Program-made: the position numbers and the translations under genes
Shown: in pieces, positions 32,961 to 41,538 of the stretch
Position numbering within the stretch: position 1 is the first letter of the stretch
Layout of the letters: each line of letters starts with the position of its first letter
The notes under the pieces: model-generated
Told to the model about the DNA's origin: nothing
Seen by the model: the letters and a program-made list of their open reading frames with translations, nothing else
The model's database searches: none
Source: JBDRRP01 sp964446485
GTDB lineage: Bacteria > Desulfobacterota > Desulfobacteria > Desulfobacterales > JBDRRP01
Direction of reading: 5' to 3'
DNA length: 64,000 nt
Assembly: GCA_964446485.1 (NCBI GenBank)
Contig: CAYUOU010000012.1
Location: 1 to 64,000 of the forward strand

Positions 32961-34010
32961 TTAAAACGGCCATGTCTTCCAGTATTTCTTGGTACGGATC
33001 CAGAAACCGTAAAGACCCAGCGGCTCGAAAACGATAATGAGAATCATGATGGTTCCAAAGACGATGAACTGGATATTGGACACCCCCGTGATTGAAAAAT
33101 ACTCCCGGGAAAGCGCTTCCAGCCAGTCGCCCAGAATCGGAATGCTCAGGATGTTTCTCAACTGGAGATCGAGCCAGGCCAGGACGCAGGCCCCGGCCAC
33201 CGATCCGGCCATGGAGCCCAATCCTCCCACAACGGCCATGGCCAGAAACATGATGCTCATGAGCAAAGTGAAGATTTCCGGCTCGATGAACCGCAGCACG
33301 AACGCGTAGAGCCCGCCCCCGATACCGGCATAAAAAGCGCTCACGGCGAAGGCGAGGGTTTTATACACGGTGAGGTTCACCCCCATGGTCTCGGCCGCCA
33401 ACTCGGCATCCCTGATGGCGACAAAGGCCCGCCCCACCCGCGTCCGGGTGAGATTCCTGGCCGCCACCAGAAGCAGCACGGTCAGGGGGATCAATAGAAA
33501 GTAAAGGTCCAGATCGGTGTCCAGGTGCCAGGGGCCGATGGTGAGTTCCGGCGTGTGAAGGCCCTGCCGCCCGCCGAAGATGTCGATGCGGCCGATGATT
33601 TGCGTGATCGTCAACCCGAAGCCCAGTGTGGCAATGGCCAGGTAGGGGCCTTCCAGCCGCAGTGACGGCAGGCCGAGCAGGAAGCCAAAGGCGGCTGCAA
33701 GAAAACCCGCCAGCACCAGGGCCAAGGGAAACGGAAGGTGCCATTGGGTCATGAGCACCACCGTGCCGTAGGCGCCAATGGCGAAAAAGCCGGCGTGTCC
33801 CAAAGAGACCTGGCCGGTGTAACCCACCAGGACGTTCAGGCCAATGACCACGATGACGTTGATGGCCAAGTAGTTGGCCACGTAAACGTGGTAGTTTTTC
33901 ACTAGGAAGGGGTATGCCGCCAGGCAGATGAGGGCCGCTGCACTCCAGAAGACGATGATGGGCGAAGAGAACAGCTGGACGTCTTCGTAGTAGTCCCGCT
34001 TCATGTCCAT
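32961..34010 (-). CDS. livM: Liv-type ABC transporter permease (LivM), locus A
   Basis: A 349-aa permease. The conserved block NVLVGYTGQVSLGHAGFFAIGAYG and the coupling segment ARNLTRTRVGRAFVAIRDAELAAETMGVN are clear LivM marks. It is the first gene of the transporter operon, with CGGAGCAGCGCC before the ATG at 34010 and a sigma-70-type promoter just upstream. Confidence 0.93.
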   Translation of the reverse strand: MDMKRDYYEDVQLFSSPIIVFWSAAALICLAAYPFLVKNYHVYVANYLAINVIVVIGLNVLVGYTGQVSLGHAGFFAIGAYGTVVLMTQWHLPFPLALVLAGFLAAAFGFLLGLPSLRLEGPYLAIATLGFGLTITQIIGRIDIFGGRQGLHTPELTIGPWHLDTDLDLYFLLIPLTVLLLVAARNLTRTRVGRAFVAIRDAELAAETMGVNLTVYKTLAFAVSAFYAGIGGGLYAFVLRFIEPEIFTLLMSIMFLAMAVVGGLGSMAGSVAGACVLAWLDLQLRNILSIPILGDWLEALSREYFSITGVSNIQFIVFGTIMILIIVFEPLGLYGFWIRTKKYWKTWPF

Positions 34011-34073
34011 GGCGCTGCTCCGGTGTGGTTGATGGCCGCGTCTTGTCGGGTAGAGGGAGAATAACGGTTGCGC

Positions 34074-34103
34074 ATCCTAACAAGGGGGGCCTCGGGCTGT
34101 CAA
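34074..34103 (-). promoter_or_regulatory. sigma-70-type promoter for Liv operon A
   Basis: The minus strand reads TTGACA (34098-34103), an 18-base spacer, and TAGGAT (34074-34079). The predicted start is about 57 bases upstream of the LivM start codon. Confidence 0.5.
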
Positions 34104-34281
34104 TAATTGCCCGTGCAGGCGGCAAAAAGAATAAAATGGCTTCCTAAACCGTCTGCCAGCGCCGAGCATTGTCTTTTCGCCCGCCACCGGCACTTCGGTC
34201 TTTTCGGCGCGCATCATGGGCCCCTGGGTACATAGAACCACGGTGGCCGAATGGTTTTTCTTCGCCGCGGCCACCGTCTTG

Positions 34282-34290
34282 TGCTATACT
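34282..34290 (+). promoter_or_regulatory. extended -10 promoter for the DUF2914 gene
   Basis: TGCTATACT forms an extended -10 element (TGn plus TATACT) about 47 bases before the ATG at 34337. No good -35 box stands upstream, as is usual for extended -10 promoters. Confidence 0.4.
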
Positions 34291-34336
34291 ACGGATATGG
34301 CCGCCGATGTCATACCCACAGCCAAGGAGAAATGCC

Positions 34337-34750
34337 ATGATTGTCAAACGGATGCCGATGTTTTTTGCCGTCGCTTCACTGTTGACGTTTTTGATGGCGA
34401 GCGTGGTTCCCGCCAGCGCCCAGGACGCTTCGTTTAGCATCGCCCGGCTGGATATCTGCGCCGACGTGCAAGACCGCGAACCGGTGCATGCCGCCAATGC
34501 CTTTACCGCGGACACGGTAATGGTGTACTGCTTTCTTGAGGCAAGAGATATCGCAGAAGACACCACAATCAGTTTCGTCTGGTTTCATGGCGACGACGAA
34601 GTGGCAAGGGTGCCGGTGAGACTTGTCCAAAGCAGCCGCTGGCGGACTTATTCCAGCAAGAAGCTGGGCGGACGCATCGGGGCCTGGCGGGTGGAAGTCC
34701 AAGACGCCCAAAACATCGTGATAGGGACGGCCGATTTTTCGGTGGAGTAA
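34337..34750 (+). CDS. exported DUF2914-domain protein
   Basis: A 137-aa protein with a signal peptide (FFAVASLLTFLMASVVPASAQD) and a DUF2914 domain: ICADVQDREPV, then WFHGDDEVARVPVRL and RWRTYSSKKLGGRIGAWRVEV near the end. The domain forms a small beta-sandwich and is found in exported proteins of proteobacteria; its function is unknown. AAGGAGA precedes the ATG at 34337. It lies upstream of the pqi genes with a 194-base spacer, so co-transcription is uncertain. Confidence 0.8.
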   Translation: MIVKRMPMFFAVASLLTFLMASVVPASAQDASFSIARLDICADVQDREPVHAANAFTADTVMVYCFLEARDIAEDTTISFVWFHGDDEVARVPVRLVQSSRWRTYSSKKLGGRIGAWRVEVQDAQNIVIGTADFSVE

Positions 34751-34892
34751 CCCCCCCGAGACACGAATTCACCCGCCTGACGATACGCTTTCACCCGTTT
34801 ATTTGTAACGCGTGCGCTGTGCGCAATGGTCCAACGGAAAATTTCATTGCGAGCGCAACGCCCGGGTCTCGGCCCACCGGCGACATGACATG

Positions 34893-34908
34893 ACGCGCCG
34901 CGGCGCGT
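34893..34908. repeat. 16-bp GC palindrome upstream of the pqi operon
   Basis: ACGCGCCGCGGCGCGT is a perfect palindrome 37 bases before the first pqiA-type start codon. It may be an operator or a small hairpin. No factor can be assigned. Confidence 0.35.
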
Positions 34909-34944
34909 GCCCGTGGGTTCCCGTGTTTTTATGATAGAAACGAC

Positions 34945-35547
34945 ATGCAAACCATTATTGCCTGTCACGAATGCGATCTGCTGCAAAAAATCCGCCCTCT
35001 GCCGGCCGGTGGGGTCGCCAACTGCCCCCGTTGCGGGGCCGCCATCCGACGCCATCGAAAAAACGGTGTCGAACGGGCACTCGCCTTCACCATTGCCGGC
35101 ATCATTTTATTCCTTGTTGCCAATACCTTTCCCTTTATGTCGTTCAGATTTCAGGGGGTGCTCCGAGAAACCACCCTGATCACCGGGATCATTGAGCTCA
35201 ACCGCCAAGGTTTGGTGGGCGTTGCCGCGCTGGTGATGCTGACCACCATTCTGGCGCCACTGCTTCATTTGCTTGGCATGCTGTACGTATTGCTGCCGCT
35301 TCGCTTCGACCGTATGCCCCCGCAGGTGGCGCTGGTGTTCCGGATTGTCCGTGGTTCACTGCCCTGGAGCATGATGGAAGTGTTCATGCTGGGCATCCTG
35401 GTGTCCATGGTGAAACTGGCAAAAATGGCCGAGATCACCCCGGGCCTTGCCATGTTTGCTTTTTTTATTTTGATCGTGGTGCTTGCCGCCGGCACCGCTT
35501 CCTTGGATCCCCATCGCATCTGGGAGAGGATGGATGCCAAACGATGA
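34945..35547 (+). CDS. pqiA: PqiA-like membrane protein, first half
   Basis: A 200-aa protein with a zinc-ribbon-like start (C7, C10, C27, C30 in CHEC and CPRCGA) and four hydrophobic segments, matching one of the two repeats in E. coli PqiA. Here the repeats are encoded as separate genes. PqiA works with the MCE protein PqiB and lipoprotein PqiC to move lipids between the membranes. The stop overlaps the next start by ATGA. Confidence 0.87.
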   Translation: MQTIIACHECDLLQKIRPLPAGGVANCPRCGAAIRRHRKNGVERALAFTIAGIILFLVANTFPFMSFRFQGVLRETTLITGIIELNRQGLVGVAALVMLTTILAPLLHLLGMLYVLLPLRFDRMPPQVALVFRIVRGSLPWSMMEVFMLGILVSMVKLAKMAEITPGLAMFAFFILIVVLAAGTASLDPHRIWERMDAKR

Positions 35548-36176
35548 CGACCCGACCGCTCACGGCAAAACGTGCGTCTTTGTTCAGCTGCCACAGCTGC
35601 CACCTGTTGAGCCGGCCGCCGCGCGCCCGTGGGAAATTCAATTGTCCCCGTTGCGGGGCGCGTCTGCATCGGCGAAAACCGAACAGCATCATGCGCACAT
35701 GGGCGCTGGTGATCGCAGCATATGTCTTTTATATCCCCGCCAATGTCCTGCCGGTCATGACCACCACCTCCCTGGGCAGTGTCCAATCGGACACCATCAT
35801 GAGCGGCGTCATTTACTTCGTACTGACCGGCATGTGGCCCCTGGCACTTATCATTTTCGTGGCCAGTGTGTTTGTGCCGCTGATGAAACTGCTCATTCTG
35901 ACATTGCTCCTGATTACCGTGCAGCGCAGATCGCGATGGCGGCAAAAAGACCGCACACGGCTGTATCGCATCATCGAGACAATTGGCCGCTGGTCGATGG
36001 TGGACATCTATGCCATAACGGTCCTGGTGGCGCTGGTGCATATGGGCGCGCTGGCAAGTATTACCGCCGGACCCGGTGCGGTGTTTTTTGCAGCGGTGGT
36101 TGTCATCACCATTTTTGCCGCCATGAGTTTCGACCCTCGCCTGATCTGGGATACGGAGGAGTTAACGAATGACTGA
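35544..36176 (+). CDS. pqiA: PqiA-like membrane protein, second half
   Basis: A 210-aa protein with its own Cys pairs (CHSCHLL and CPRCGARLHRR) and the PqiA membrane block (VIAAYVFYIPANVLPVMTTTSLG, then DIYAITVLVALVHMG near the end). It corresponds to the C-terminal PqiA repeat. It overlaps the first half by four bases and the MCE gene by eight, so the operon is tightly coupled. Splitting PqiA in two genes is seen in several lineages. Confidence 0.88.
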   Translation: MTTRPLTAKRASLFSCHSCHLLSRPPRARGKFNCPRCGARLHRRKPNSIMRTWALVIAAYVFYIPANVLPVMTTTSLGSVQSDTIMSGVIYFVLTGMWPLALIIFVASVFVPLMKLLILTLLLITVQRRSRWRQKDRTRLYRIIETIGRWSMVDIYAITVLVALVHMGALASITAGPGAVFFAAVVVITIFAAMSFDPRLIWDTEELTND

Positions 36177-37920
36177 ACCCAATGACGACATCAACAGCAC
36201 GGTTGAGTTGCCGGAAGCGATCGTCCGACAGGGACCACGGCAGATATCGTTCGTCTGGATCATTCCCATCGCAGCGCTGATCATCGGTGCCTGGCTGGTG
36301 GTAAAAGCGTATACAGAGAAAGGTCCCACCATCACCATTGCTTTTTCCTCGGCAGAGGGGCTCGAAGCCGGCAAGACCAAAATCAGTTACAAAGACGTAG
36401 AAGTGGGCAAGATCACCAAAATCGATCTCAGCCAGGACCTTAGCCGAGTCATTCTCACTGCACAGATGGAAAAGTCCGCGGAGCGGTTTTTGTCGAAGAA
36501 CGCCCGGTTCTGGGTGGTGCGGGCGCGGGTGGCGGCTCGGGAGATATCCGGGCTGAGTACTTTGTTTTCCGGAGCGTACATTGGTATGGATCCCGGCGAC
36601 CCCGGCGCCCCTGTCAAGTCCGGCGACCGTTTCACGGGGCTGGACGTCCCTCCCATTATCACCACTCATCTGGAAGGCCGCCAATTTGTTCTGAAAGCCG
36701 ATCGCCTCGGGTCCATCGATATCGGCTCACCGGTGTATTTTCGACAGATTGAGGTGGGGCGTGTCATCGGTTACTCCCTGGATGTAAATCGCGGAGAAGT
36801 GTCGGTCAGAGTGTTTATCGATGCGCCGTACCACAAGCTGGTGAAGAAAAGCTCCCGGTTTTGGAACGCCAGCGGCGTGGAGGTGTCACTGGACGCGAGC
36901 GGTGTCCACCTGAACACGGAATCGCTGGTGTCGCTGATCATCGGCGGCGTGGCCTTCGACACCCCGGTGAACTTTGATAGTGATGAAGAGGCTGAGGCCG
37001 ACGATACCTTTACTTTGTTTGACAGCCGTTCCCTGATATTTGAAGATATCCACGAGTTGAAGCGACTTTGGCTTCTTCAGTTCGACGGGTCCGTGCGCGG
37101 GCTCTCCGTCGGGGCGCCCGTGGAAATGAGAGGCATTCGACTCGGCAAGGTGCTGGATATCGATCCGGTGTTCTCCGCGATGACCCAGGACATTCTGATC
37201 AACGTGCTCATCGAAACCGAGTCGGAGCGGATCAGCACCCCCGCCGATCAACTGTCAGACGACGATTTCCATACCCTCATGGACGCCTGGGTGGCCAAAG
37301 GCATGCGGGCGCAGTTGAGGACCGCCAGCATCATCACCGGGCAGCTTTACGTGGAGTTCGATTTTCATGACAATGCGCCGGAAGCCAGAATCGACTGGTC
37401 CGGGCGTTACCCGCGGCTGCCGACGCTGCCCGGGAGCTTGGAGATCATTACGGCCAGTCTGACCACGCTGCTCGACCGGATGTCGAAACTGCCCATTGAA
37501 GAGATCGGCCAAGACATTCGCGGCATGGCCCTGGGCATGAGCCGCCTGGTGAATTCTGATGATCTGCGTCAGGCGGTCACCGATATGAGCCAGACGATGA
37601 AGGAGACAAAAACCCTCACGGCATCGCTGAATCAGCAGCTACCGCCCACCATTGGAAAGGTGAATGACATCCTGGAAGATCTTCAGGCACTGTCAACGCA
37701 CCTCAACGATTCGGTTCTCCCCGCCGTGGACGAGACCTTGAACCAGGCCCAACAGGCTGTGGGCGGGGTCGCCGGCGCCGTTGGTCCGGACTCGCAGACA
37801 GTGCGCCAACTCAATCGGTCGCTGGTAGAGCTGGCCGAATCGGCGAAGGCGATCCGGGGGTTGGCCGACTATCTGGAACGGCACCCGGATGCATTGATCT
37901 ATGGAAAGGAAAACAAGTGA
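36169..37920 (+). CDS. pqiB: PqiB-like MCE-domain lipid transport protein
   Basis: A 583-aa protein anchored by one N-terminal helix (FVWIIPIAALIIGAWLVVKAY). Three MCE repeats follow: one opening at TITIAFSSAEGLEAGKTKI near residue 46, a second near GSIDIGSPVYFRQIEVGRV, and a third near GSVRGLSVGAPVEMRGIRLG. The C-terminal 150 residues are helical (MSQTMKETKTLTASLNQQL) and build the tube seen in PqiB. It spans the periplasm and channels lipids. It starts inside the pqiA2 gene. Confidence 0.92.
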   Translation: MTEPNDDINSTVELPEAIVRQGPRQISFVWIIPIAALIIGAWLVVKAYTEKGPTITIAFSSAEGLEAGKTKISYKDVEVGKITKIDLSQDLSRVILTAQMEKSAERFLSKNARFWVVRARVAAREISGLSTLFSGAYIGMDPGDPGAPVKSGDRFTGLDVPPIITTHLEGRQFVLKADRLGSIDIGSPVYFRQIEVGRVIGYSLDVNRGEVSVRVFIDAPYHKLVKKSSRFWNASGVEVSLDASGVHLNTESLVSLIIGGVAFDTPVNFDSDEEAEADDTFTLFDSRSLIFEDIHELKRLWLLQFDGSVRGLSVGAPVEMRGIRLGKVLDIDPVFSAMTQDILINVLIETESERISTPADQLSDDDFHTLMDAWVAKGMRAQLRTASIITGQLYVEFDFHDNAPEARIDWSGRYPRLPTLPGSLEIITASLTTLLDRMSKLPIEEIGQDIRGMALGMSRLVNSDDLRQAVTDMSQTMKETKTLTASLNQQLPPTIGKVNDILEDLQALSTHLNDSVLPAVDETLNQAQQAVGGVAGAVGPDSQTVRQLNRSLVELAESAKAIRGLADYLERHPDALIYGKENK

Positions 37921-38543
37921 ACATGGCGCTGAAAAATTGGGCCATCATCGCGATGGTGATGATCGCCGCCATCGGCTTGTGCTCCGGTTGCCGGAGCGCT
38001 TCCCCGGCGGCCAGTTTTTATACGCTGACCGCCGTGGCGCCTTCACCCGAAGCGGCTCCTGCGAGCGGGCTTACAGTGACACCGGTACGCGTCGGCGTCG
38101 GACCGGTCAGCCTGCCGAGAATGCTCAACCGGGCACAGATCGTCACACGCACAACGCCCAATCGGGTGGCCATGGACGATTTCCACCGATGGGCCGGCGA
38201 CCTGGAAGAGAATTTTCTCCTTGCCCTCACGGAGAACCTGTCTGCGTTGATGTCACCGCAGCAGGTGCGTGCGTACCCCTCCTGGGAAGGGGGCGCTGCG
38301 CCGCAGTACCGCGTTGCCGTGACCGTGCGGCGATTGGACGGCAGCCTGGAAGACAGCGCCGTGATGGACGTGGTCTGGACCGTTATCGACGGCGACACCG
38401 GCAAATCGCTCTATTCAAGAAGATCAGAGATCACCGAGGCGGTCGAAAAGCCCGACTACGAATCCTTTGTGGCCGCGCAGAGCCGCGCCATCGGCATTTT
38501 GAGTGAAGAAATGGCCGATGCACTGAAGGCAGTGGTGGAGTGA
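37917..38543 (+). CDS. pqiC: PqiC-like outer-membrane lipoprotein
   Basis: A 208-aa lipoprotein with lipobox IGLCSGC and a DUF330/PqiC domain (SFYTLTA at the start of the mature part, VGPVSLPRMLNRAQIVTRT near residue 60). It caps the PqiB tube at the outer membrane. GTG at 37917 overlaps the pqiB stop by GTGA and has AAGGA six bases upstream; ATG at 37923 is an alternative. Confidence 0.88.
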   Translation: MNMALKNWAIIAMVMIAAIGLCSGCRSASPAASFYTLTAVAPSPEAAPASGLTVTPVRVGVGPVSLPRMLNRAQIVTRTTPNRVAMDDFHRWAGDLEENFLLALTENLSALMSPQQVRAYPSWEGGAAPQYRVAVTVRRLDGSLEDSAVMDVVWTVIDGDTGKSLYSRRSEITEAVEKPDYESFVAAQSRAIGILSEEMADALKAVVE

Positions 38544-38570
38544 TCCCATGCGAAACCGTTTCAATCAATA

Positions 38571-38598
38571 GAGATCCCTCACTGCGTTCGGGATGACA
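38571..38598. repeat. small hairpin element of a type dispersed in many genomes
   Basis: The stretch beginning GAGATCCCTCACTGCGTTCG and ending GGGATGACA has inverted ATCCC/GGGAT ends. Similar short elements recur between genes in many bacterial and metagenome-derived assemblies (from memory). It stands between two convergent genes and could act as a bidirectional hairpin. Confidence 0.35.
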
Positions 38599-38634
38599 CC
38601 TGAGGACTTTTTACGGAACCGTCAACGTTGGAGT

Positions 38635-39609
38635 TTACGCATAGAAGCAGGCAGCGTGATGTGTGTCGTTCAGGAGTCTCAGCGCTGGCGTCTCCTTGTC
38701 GCAACGGCCGGTCACGGCCAGCCGGCACCGGTTGAAGAAGATGCATCCGGGGTTCGGGTCCATATTGCGGCGTGGAACATCCATCAGGGTGCCGTAGTGG
38801 TCTTTTTCCCAGTCGTGGCCAAAAATCGGCAGGGCGTCCAACAGGGCTTTGGTGTAAGGGTGACGGGGGCGACGGATGGTGTCCTTTGCATCGCCGGTTT
38901 CGACGATATGACCCCGATAAATGACGGCGATGCGGTCGCAGAGATAATGGGCGGCCGCCAGATTGTGGGTGATGAAGAGAAAAGAGATCCGATGCTTGCG
39001 CTGGAGGCCTTTCAGGATGTTGAAGACCTGCACCGATATGGAGGCATCCAGCATGGACGTGGGCTCATCGGCCACCACCAGTTCGGGCTTGAGGATCATG
39101 GCACGGGCGATGGCGACCCGCTGGCGCTGACCGCCGCTCAGCTGGTGGGGGTAACGGGGCAGAAACTCGCCGGCGGGATGGAGCCCGACGGTGTCGAGCA
39201 TTTGAAGGACATGCTGGTAGCGCGTGGCCGGGTCCCCGACGGCGTGGATCAGCAGCGGTTCCTCGACCGCTTCCTTGACGCACAGATGGGGGTTCAGCGA
39301 TTGATAGGGATCCTGGAAAATCATCTGCACCCGGCGCCTGAACCGCTTTAGCGCGCTGCCGTGGATGCCGGTGACATCGTCGCCGTTCATGAGGATCGAC
39401 CCGGCATCGGGCGTTTCCAGCTTGAGGATGAGCCTTCCGGTGGTGGTCTTTCCGCTGCCGCTTTCCCCCACCAGACCGAGAATCTCCCCCTTGCGGATGG
39501 CCAAAGAGATCCCGGACAGGGCGACCAGGGGCGCTGCGTGGGGTCCCATCAATCGGCGACGGGATTTATAAACCTTCGTCAGGCCGTCAATGGTGATCAT
39601 GTCGCTCAT
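38635..39609 (-). CDS. oligopeptide/dipeptide ABC transporter ATPase (OppF/DppF-like)
   Basis: A 324-aa ATPase with Walker A GESGSGKTTTGR, signature LSGGQRQRVAIARAM, Walker B LVVADEPTSMLD and the C-terminal oligopeptide-transporter tail with four Cys (GCIFFNRCRLAVTGRCDKE and ACFYA), which in this family binds an iron-sulfur cluster. The start at 39609 overlaps the OppD-like stop (ATGA). It is the last gene of the operon. Confidence 0.92.
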   Translation of the reverse strand: MSDMITIDGLTKVYKSRRRLMGPHAAPLVALSGISLAIRKGEILGLVGESGSGKTTTGRLILKLETPDAGSILMNGDDVTGIHGSALKRFRRRVQMIFQDPYQSLNPHLCVKEAVEEPLLIHAVGDPATRYQHVLQMLDTVGLHPAGEFLPRYPHQLSGGQRQRVAIARAMILKPELVVADEPTSMLDASISVQVFNILKGLQRKHRISFLFITHNLAAAHYLCDRIAVIYRGHIVETGDAKDTIRRPRHPYTKALLDALPIFGHDWEKDHYGTLMDVPRRNMDPNPGCIFFNRCRLAVTGRCDKETPALRLLNDTHHAACFYA

Positions 39610-40589
39610 GCGCCGCCCCCTCCTTTTGCAACCCCGTCCGTGCAGCACAGCACCTGGTGGTGGGGAGACAGTTCGATCCACTGCGGTGCTTTCAGGCTGC
39701 AGCTGTCGCCGGCGATGCAGCACCGCTCACAGAAGCGGCAGCCACTTCCCAGTTCAGCAAGGTCGGGCGGGCCCCCGGGAAGGGCGCTCAACGGACCGCC
39801 ATTCTCCTTCATGAGCCCCGTAAAGGCGCCCAGCAGCGCCTGGGTGTAGGGATGGGCCGGGTGTTCGAGGACCTCGTCGCGCCTGCCGACCTCCACCATC
39901 TGACCGGCATACATGACGCCGATATCCTGGCAGACGTCAGCCACCACGGAGATATCGTGGGAGATCAACAGGATACTGATATCCAGATCAGCCTGGAGCG
40001 CTTTGAGCTGCTTTAGGATTTGGTCTTGAACGATGACGTCCAGTGCGGTGGTGGGTTCGTCGGCGATGATCAATTCGGGGCTGCACGCCAGCGCCATGGC
40101 GATGACGGCACGCTGTTTCATGCCGCCGCTGTACTGATGGGGATAATCCCGGCGGCGTTCTTCGGGGATGCCCACCTGGCGAAAGAGCGTTTCCACACGA
40201 TAATCGGCATCGCGCCTGGGCATTTCAGGTTGATGGGTCAGCAGCGCCTCGACGACCTGGTCACCCACCCGGTGGATGGGATTGAGGGCGTTCATGGCCG
40301 CTTGAAAGATCATGGCAATCCGGTTCCAGCGCACGGATTGAAACTGCGCTTCACTGGCACCGGCCAACTCCATTCCGTCGAACTGTATGCTGCCTTCGAG
40401 AATGATGCCGTTGGCGGGCAGCAATCCCATGAGCGCCTTACCGATGGTGGTCTTGCCGCATCCGGATTCACCAACCAGGCCCATGGCGCGGCCACGTGCC
40501 AGGGTAAACCCCACGCTGTCAACGGCGGTGAGCAGGCCGCGGCGGGTCTGGTAGGCGATGCTCAGATTGTCGATGTTCAGCAAGGCCAT
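39606..40589 (-). CDS. oligopeptide/dipeptide ABC transporter ATPase (OppD/DppD-like)
   Basis: A 327-aa ATPase with Walker A GESGCGKTTIGK, QDPMNAL-type QAAMNALNP, signature YSGGMKQRAVIAMAL, Walker B LIIADEPTTALD, and a C-terminal Cys cluster (GCRFCERCCIAGDSC). It forms a heterodimer with the OppF-like protein. Overlap of four bases with the next gene shows coupling. Confidence 0.92.
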   Translation of the reverse strand: MALLNIDNLSIAYQTRRGLLTAVDSVGFTLARGRAMGLVGESGCGKTTIGKALMGLLPANGIILEGSIQFDGMELAGASEAQFQSVRWNRIAMIFQAAMNALNPIHRVGDQVVEALLTHQPEMPRRDADYRVETLFRQVGIPEERRRDYPHQYSGGMKQRAVIAMALACSPELIIADEPTTALDVIVQDQILKQLKALQADLDISILLISHDISVVADVCQDIGVMYAGQMVEVGRRDEVLEHPAHPYTQALLGAFTGLMKENGGPLSALPGGPPDLAELGSGCRFCERCCIAGDSCSLKAPQWIELSPHHQVLCCTDGVAKGGGGA

Positions 40590-40590
40590 A

Positions 40591-41538
40591 TCAGTTTCCC
40601 GACGCCTCTTTACGCAACCGGGGATCCAGGACTTCGTCCATGGCGCGTCCCAGCATGAAAAAGGACAGGGTCAACAGTGAGATGCAAATGCCCGGCGGCA
40701 GCAGCCAATAGGGCGCCTGGAACATGTGTCCGGTCTTCCATACCCACTGGAGCATCATCCCCCAACTTACCGTGCCCGGATCGCCGAAGCCCAGAAAGGC
40801 CAGGGCCGCTTCGATGATGATGGCCGATGTCACCCGGAATGTCATGTAGAGCAGGGACAGGGGCAGGACGTTGGGCAGCAGGTGGCGGGCCAGAATTCGA
40901 AAATGGGAGGCACCGGCGACTTTGGCGGCCTCGACGAACGGCCGCTGCTTCAGCGTGAGTGTCTGGGCCCGAATGACTCGGGAGACGCCGGGCCAACGGA
41001 ACAAGGCGATGAGCAGCACGATGGTCCAGATATTGAGTTGTCCGAAGAGGGCCGAAAGAATCAGCACCACCAACAGGGTGGGCATCACCATGATCATGTC
41101 CGCCAAACGCATGAGCAGCGTGTCGGTGACGCCGCCTGCGTATCCGGACACCATGCCGATGCCGGTGCCCAACACGATGCTGATGAACGCCGCCGACAGG
41201 CCCACCATGAACGCGATGCGTGCTCCCGCCAGCAGCTGGCTGAAGATGTCGCGGCCGATGAAATCGGTCCCCAGCCAGTGCTTTGTGCTGGGTCCCGAAG
41301 TGCCTGAAATCGAGGGGTCGACGCCGGTCATGGGGTGGTACATGGGGTCGATGAGCGGCGGGAGGTAGCTTGACAGCGCCATCAGGGCGAACCCGAAAAG
41401 CAGGCAAAGGCCGATGCGGCCGATGAGATTTTCCCGGAACACCGACCAGCCGTCAATAAACAGGTCGACCCAGTGTGAGCGGCGAACCGGCGGTTCGGGC
41501 GGCAGGCAATCGGCCGGCTGACTGTCGAGGCGTGCCAT
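40591..41538 (-). CDS. oligopeptide/dipeptide ABC transporter permease (OppC/DppC-like)
   Basis: A 315-aa permease with the family motif HWLGTDFIGRDIFSQLLAGAR near residue 87 and an EAA loop with EAAKVAGASHFRILARHLLPN. It forms the membrane channel with the OppB-like protein, whose stop overlaps its start by one base (TGATG). Confidence 0.92.
   Translation of the reverse strand: MARLDSQPADCLPPEPPVRRSHWVDLFIDGWSVFRENLIGRIGLCLLFGFALMALSSYLPPLIDPMYHPMTGVDPSISGTSGPSTKHWLGTDFIGRDIFSQLLAGARIAFMVGLSAAFISIVLGTGIGMVSGYAGGVTDTLLMRLADMIMVMPTLLVVLILSALFGQLNIWTIVLLIALFRWPGVSRVIRAQTLTLKQRPFVEAAKVAGASHFRILARHLLPNVLPLSLLYMTFRVTSAIIIEAALAFLGFGDPGTVSWGMMLQWVWKTGHMFQAPYWLLPPGICISLLTLSFFMLGRAMDEVLDPRLRKEASGN

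Larger units (their letters stand above)
34011..34336. other. 326-base divergent intergenic region
   Basis: No gene is supported. It separates the minus-strand Liv operon A from the plus-strand DUF2914/pqi genes and holds one promoter-like element for each side. Short open frames here show no ribosome binding sites. Confidence 0.7.
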
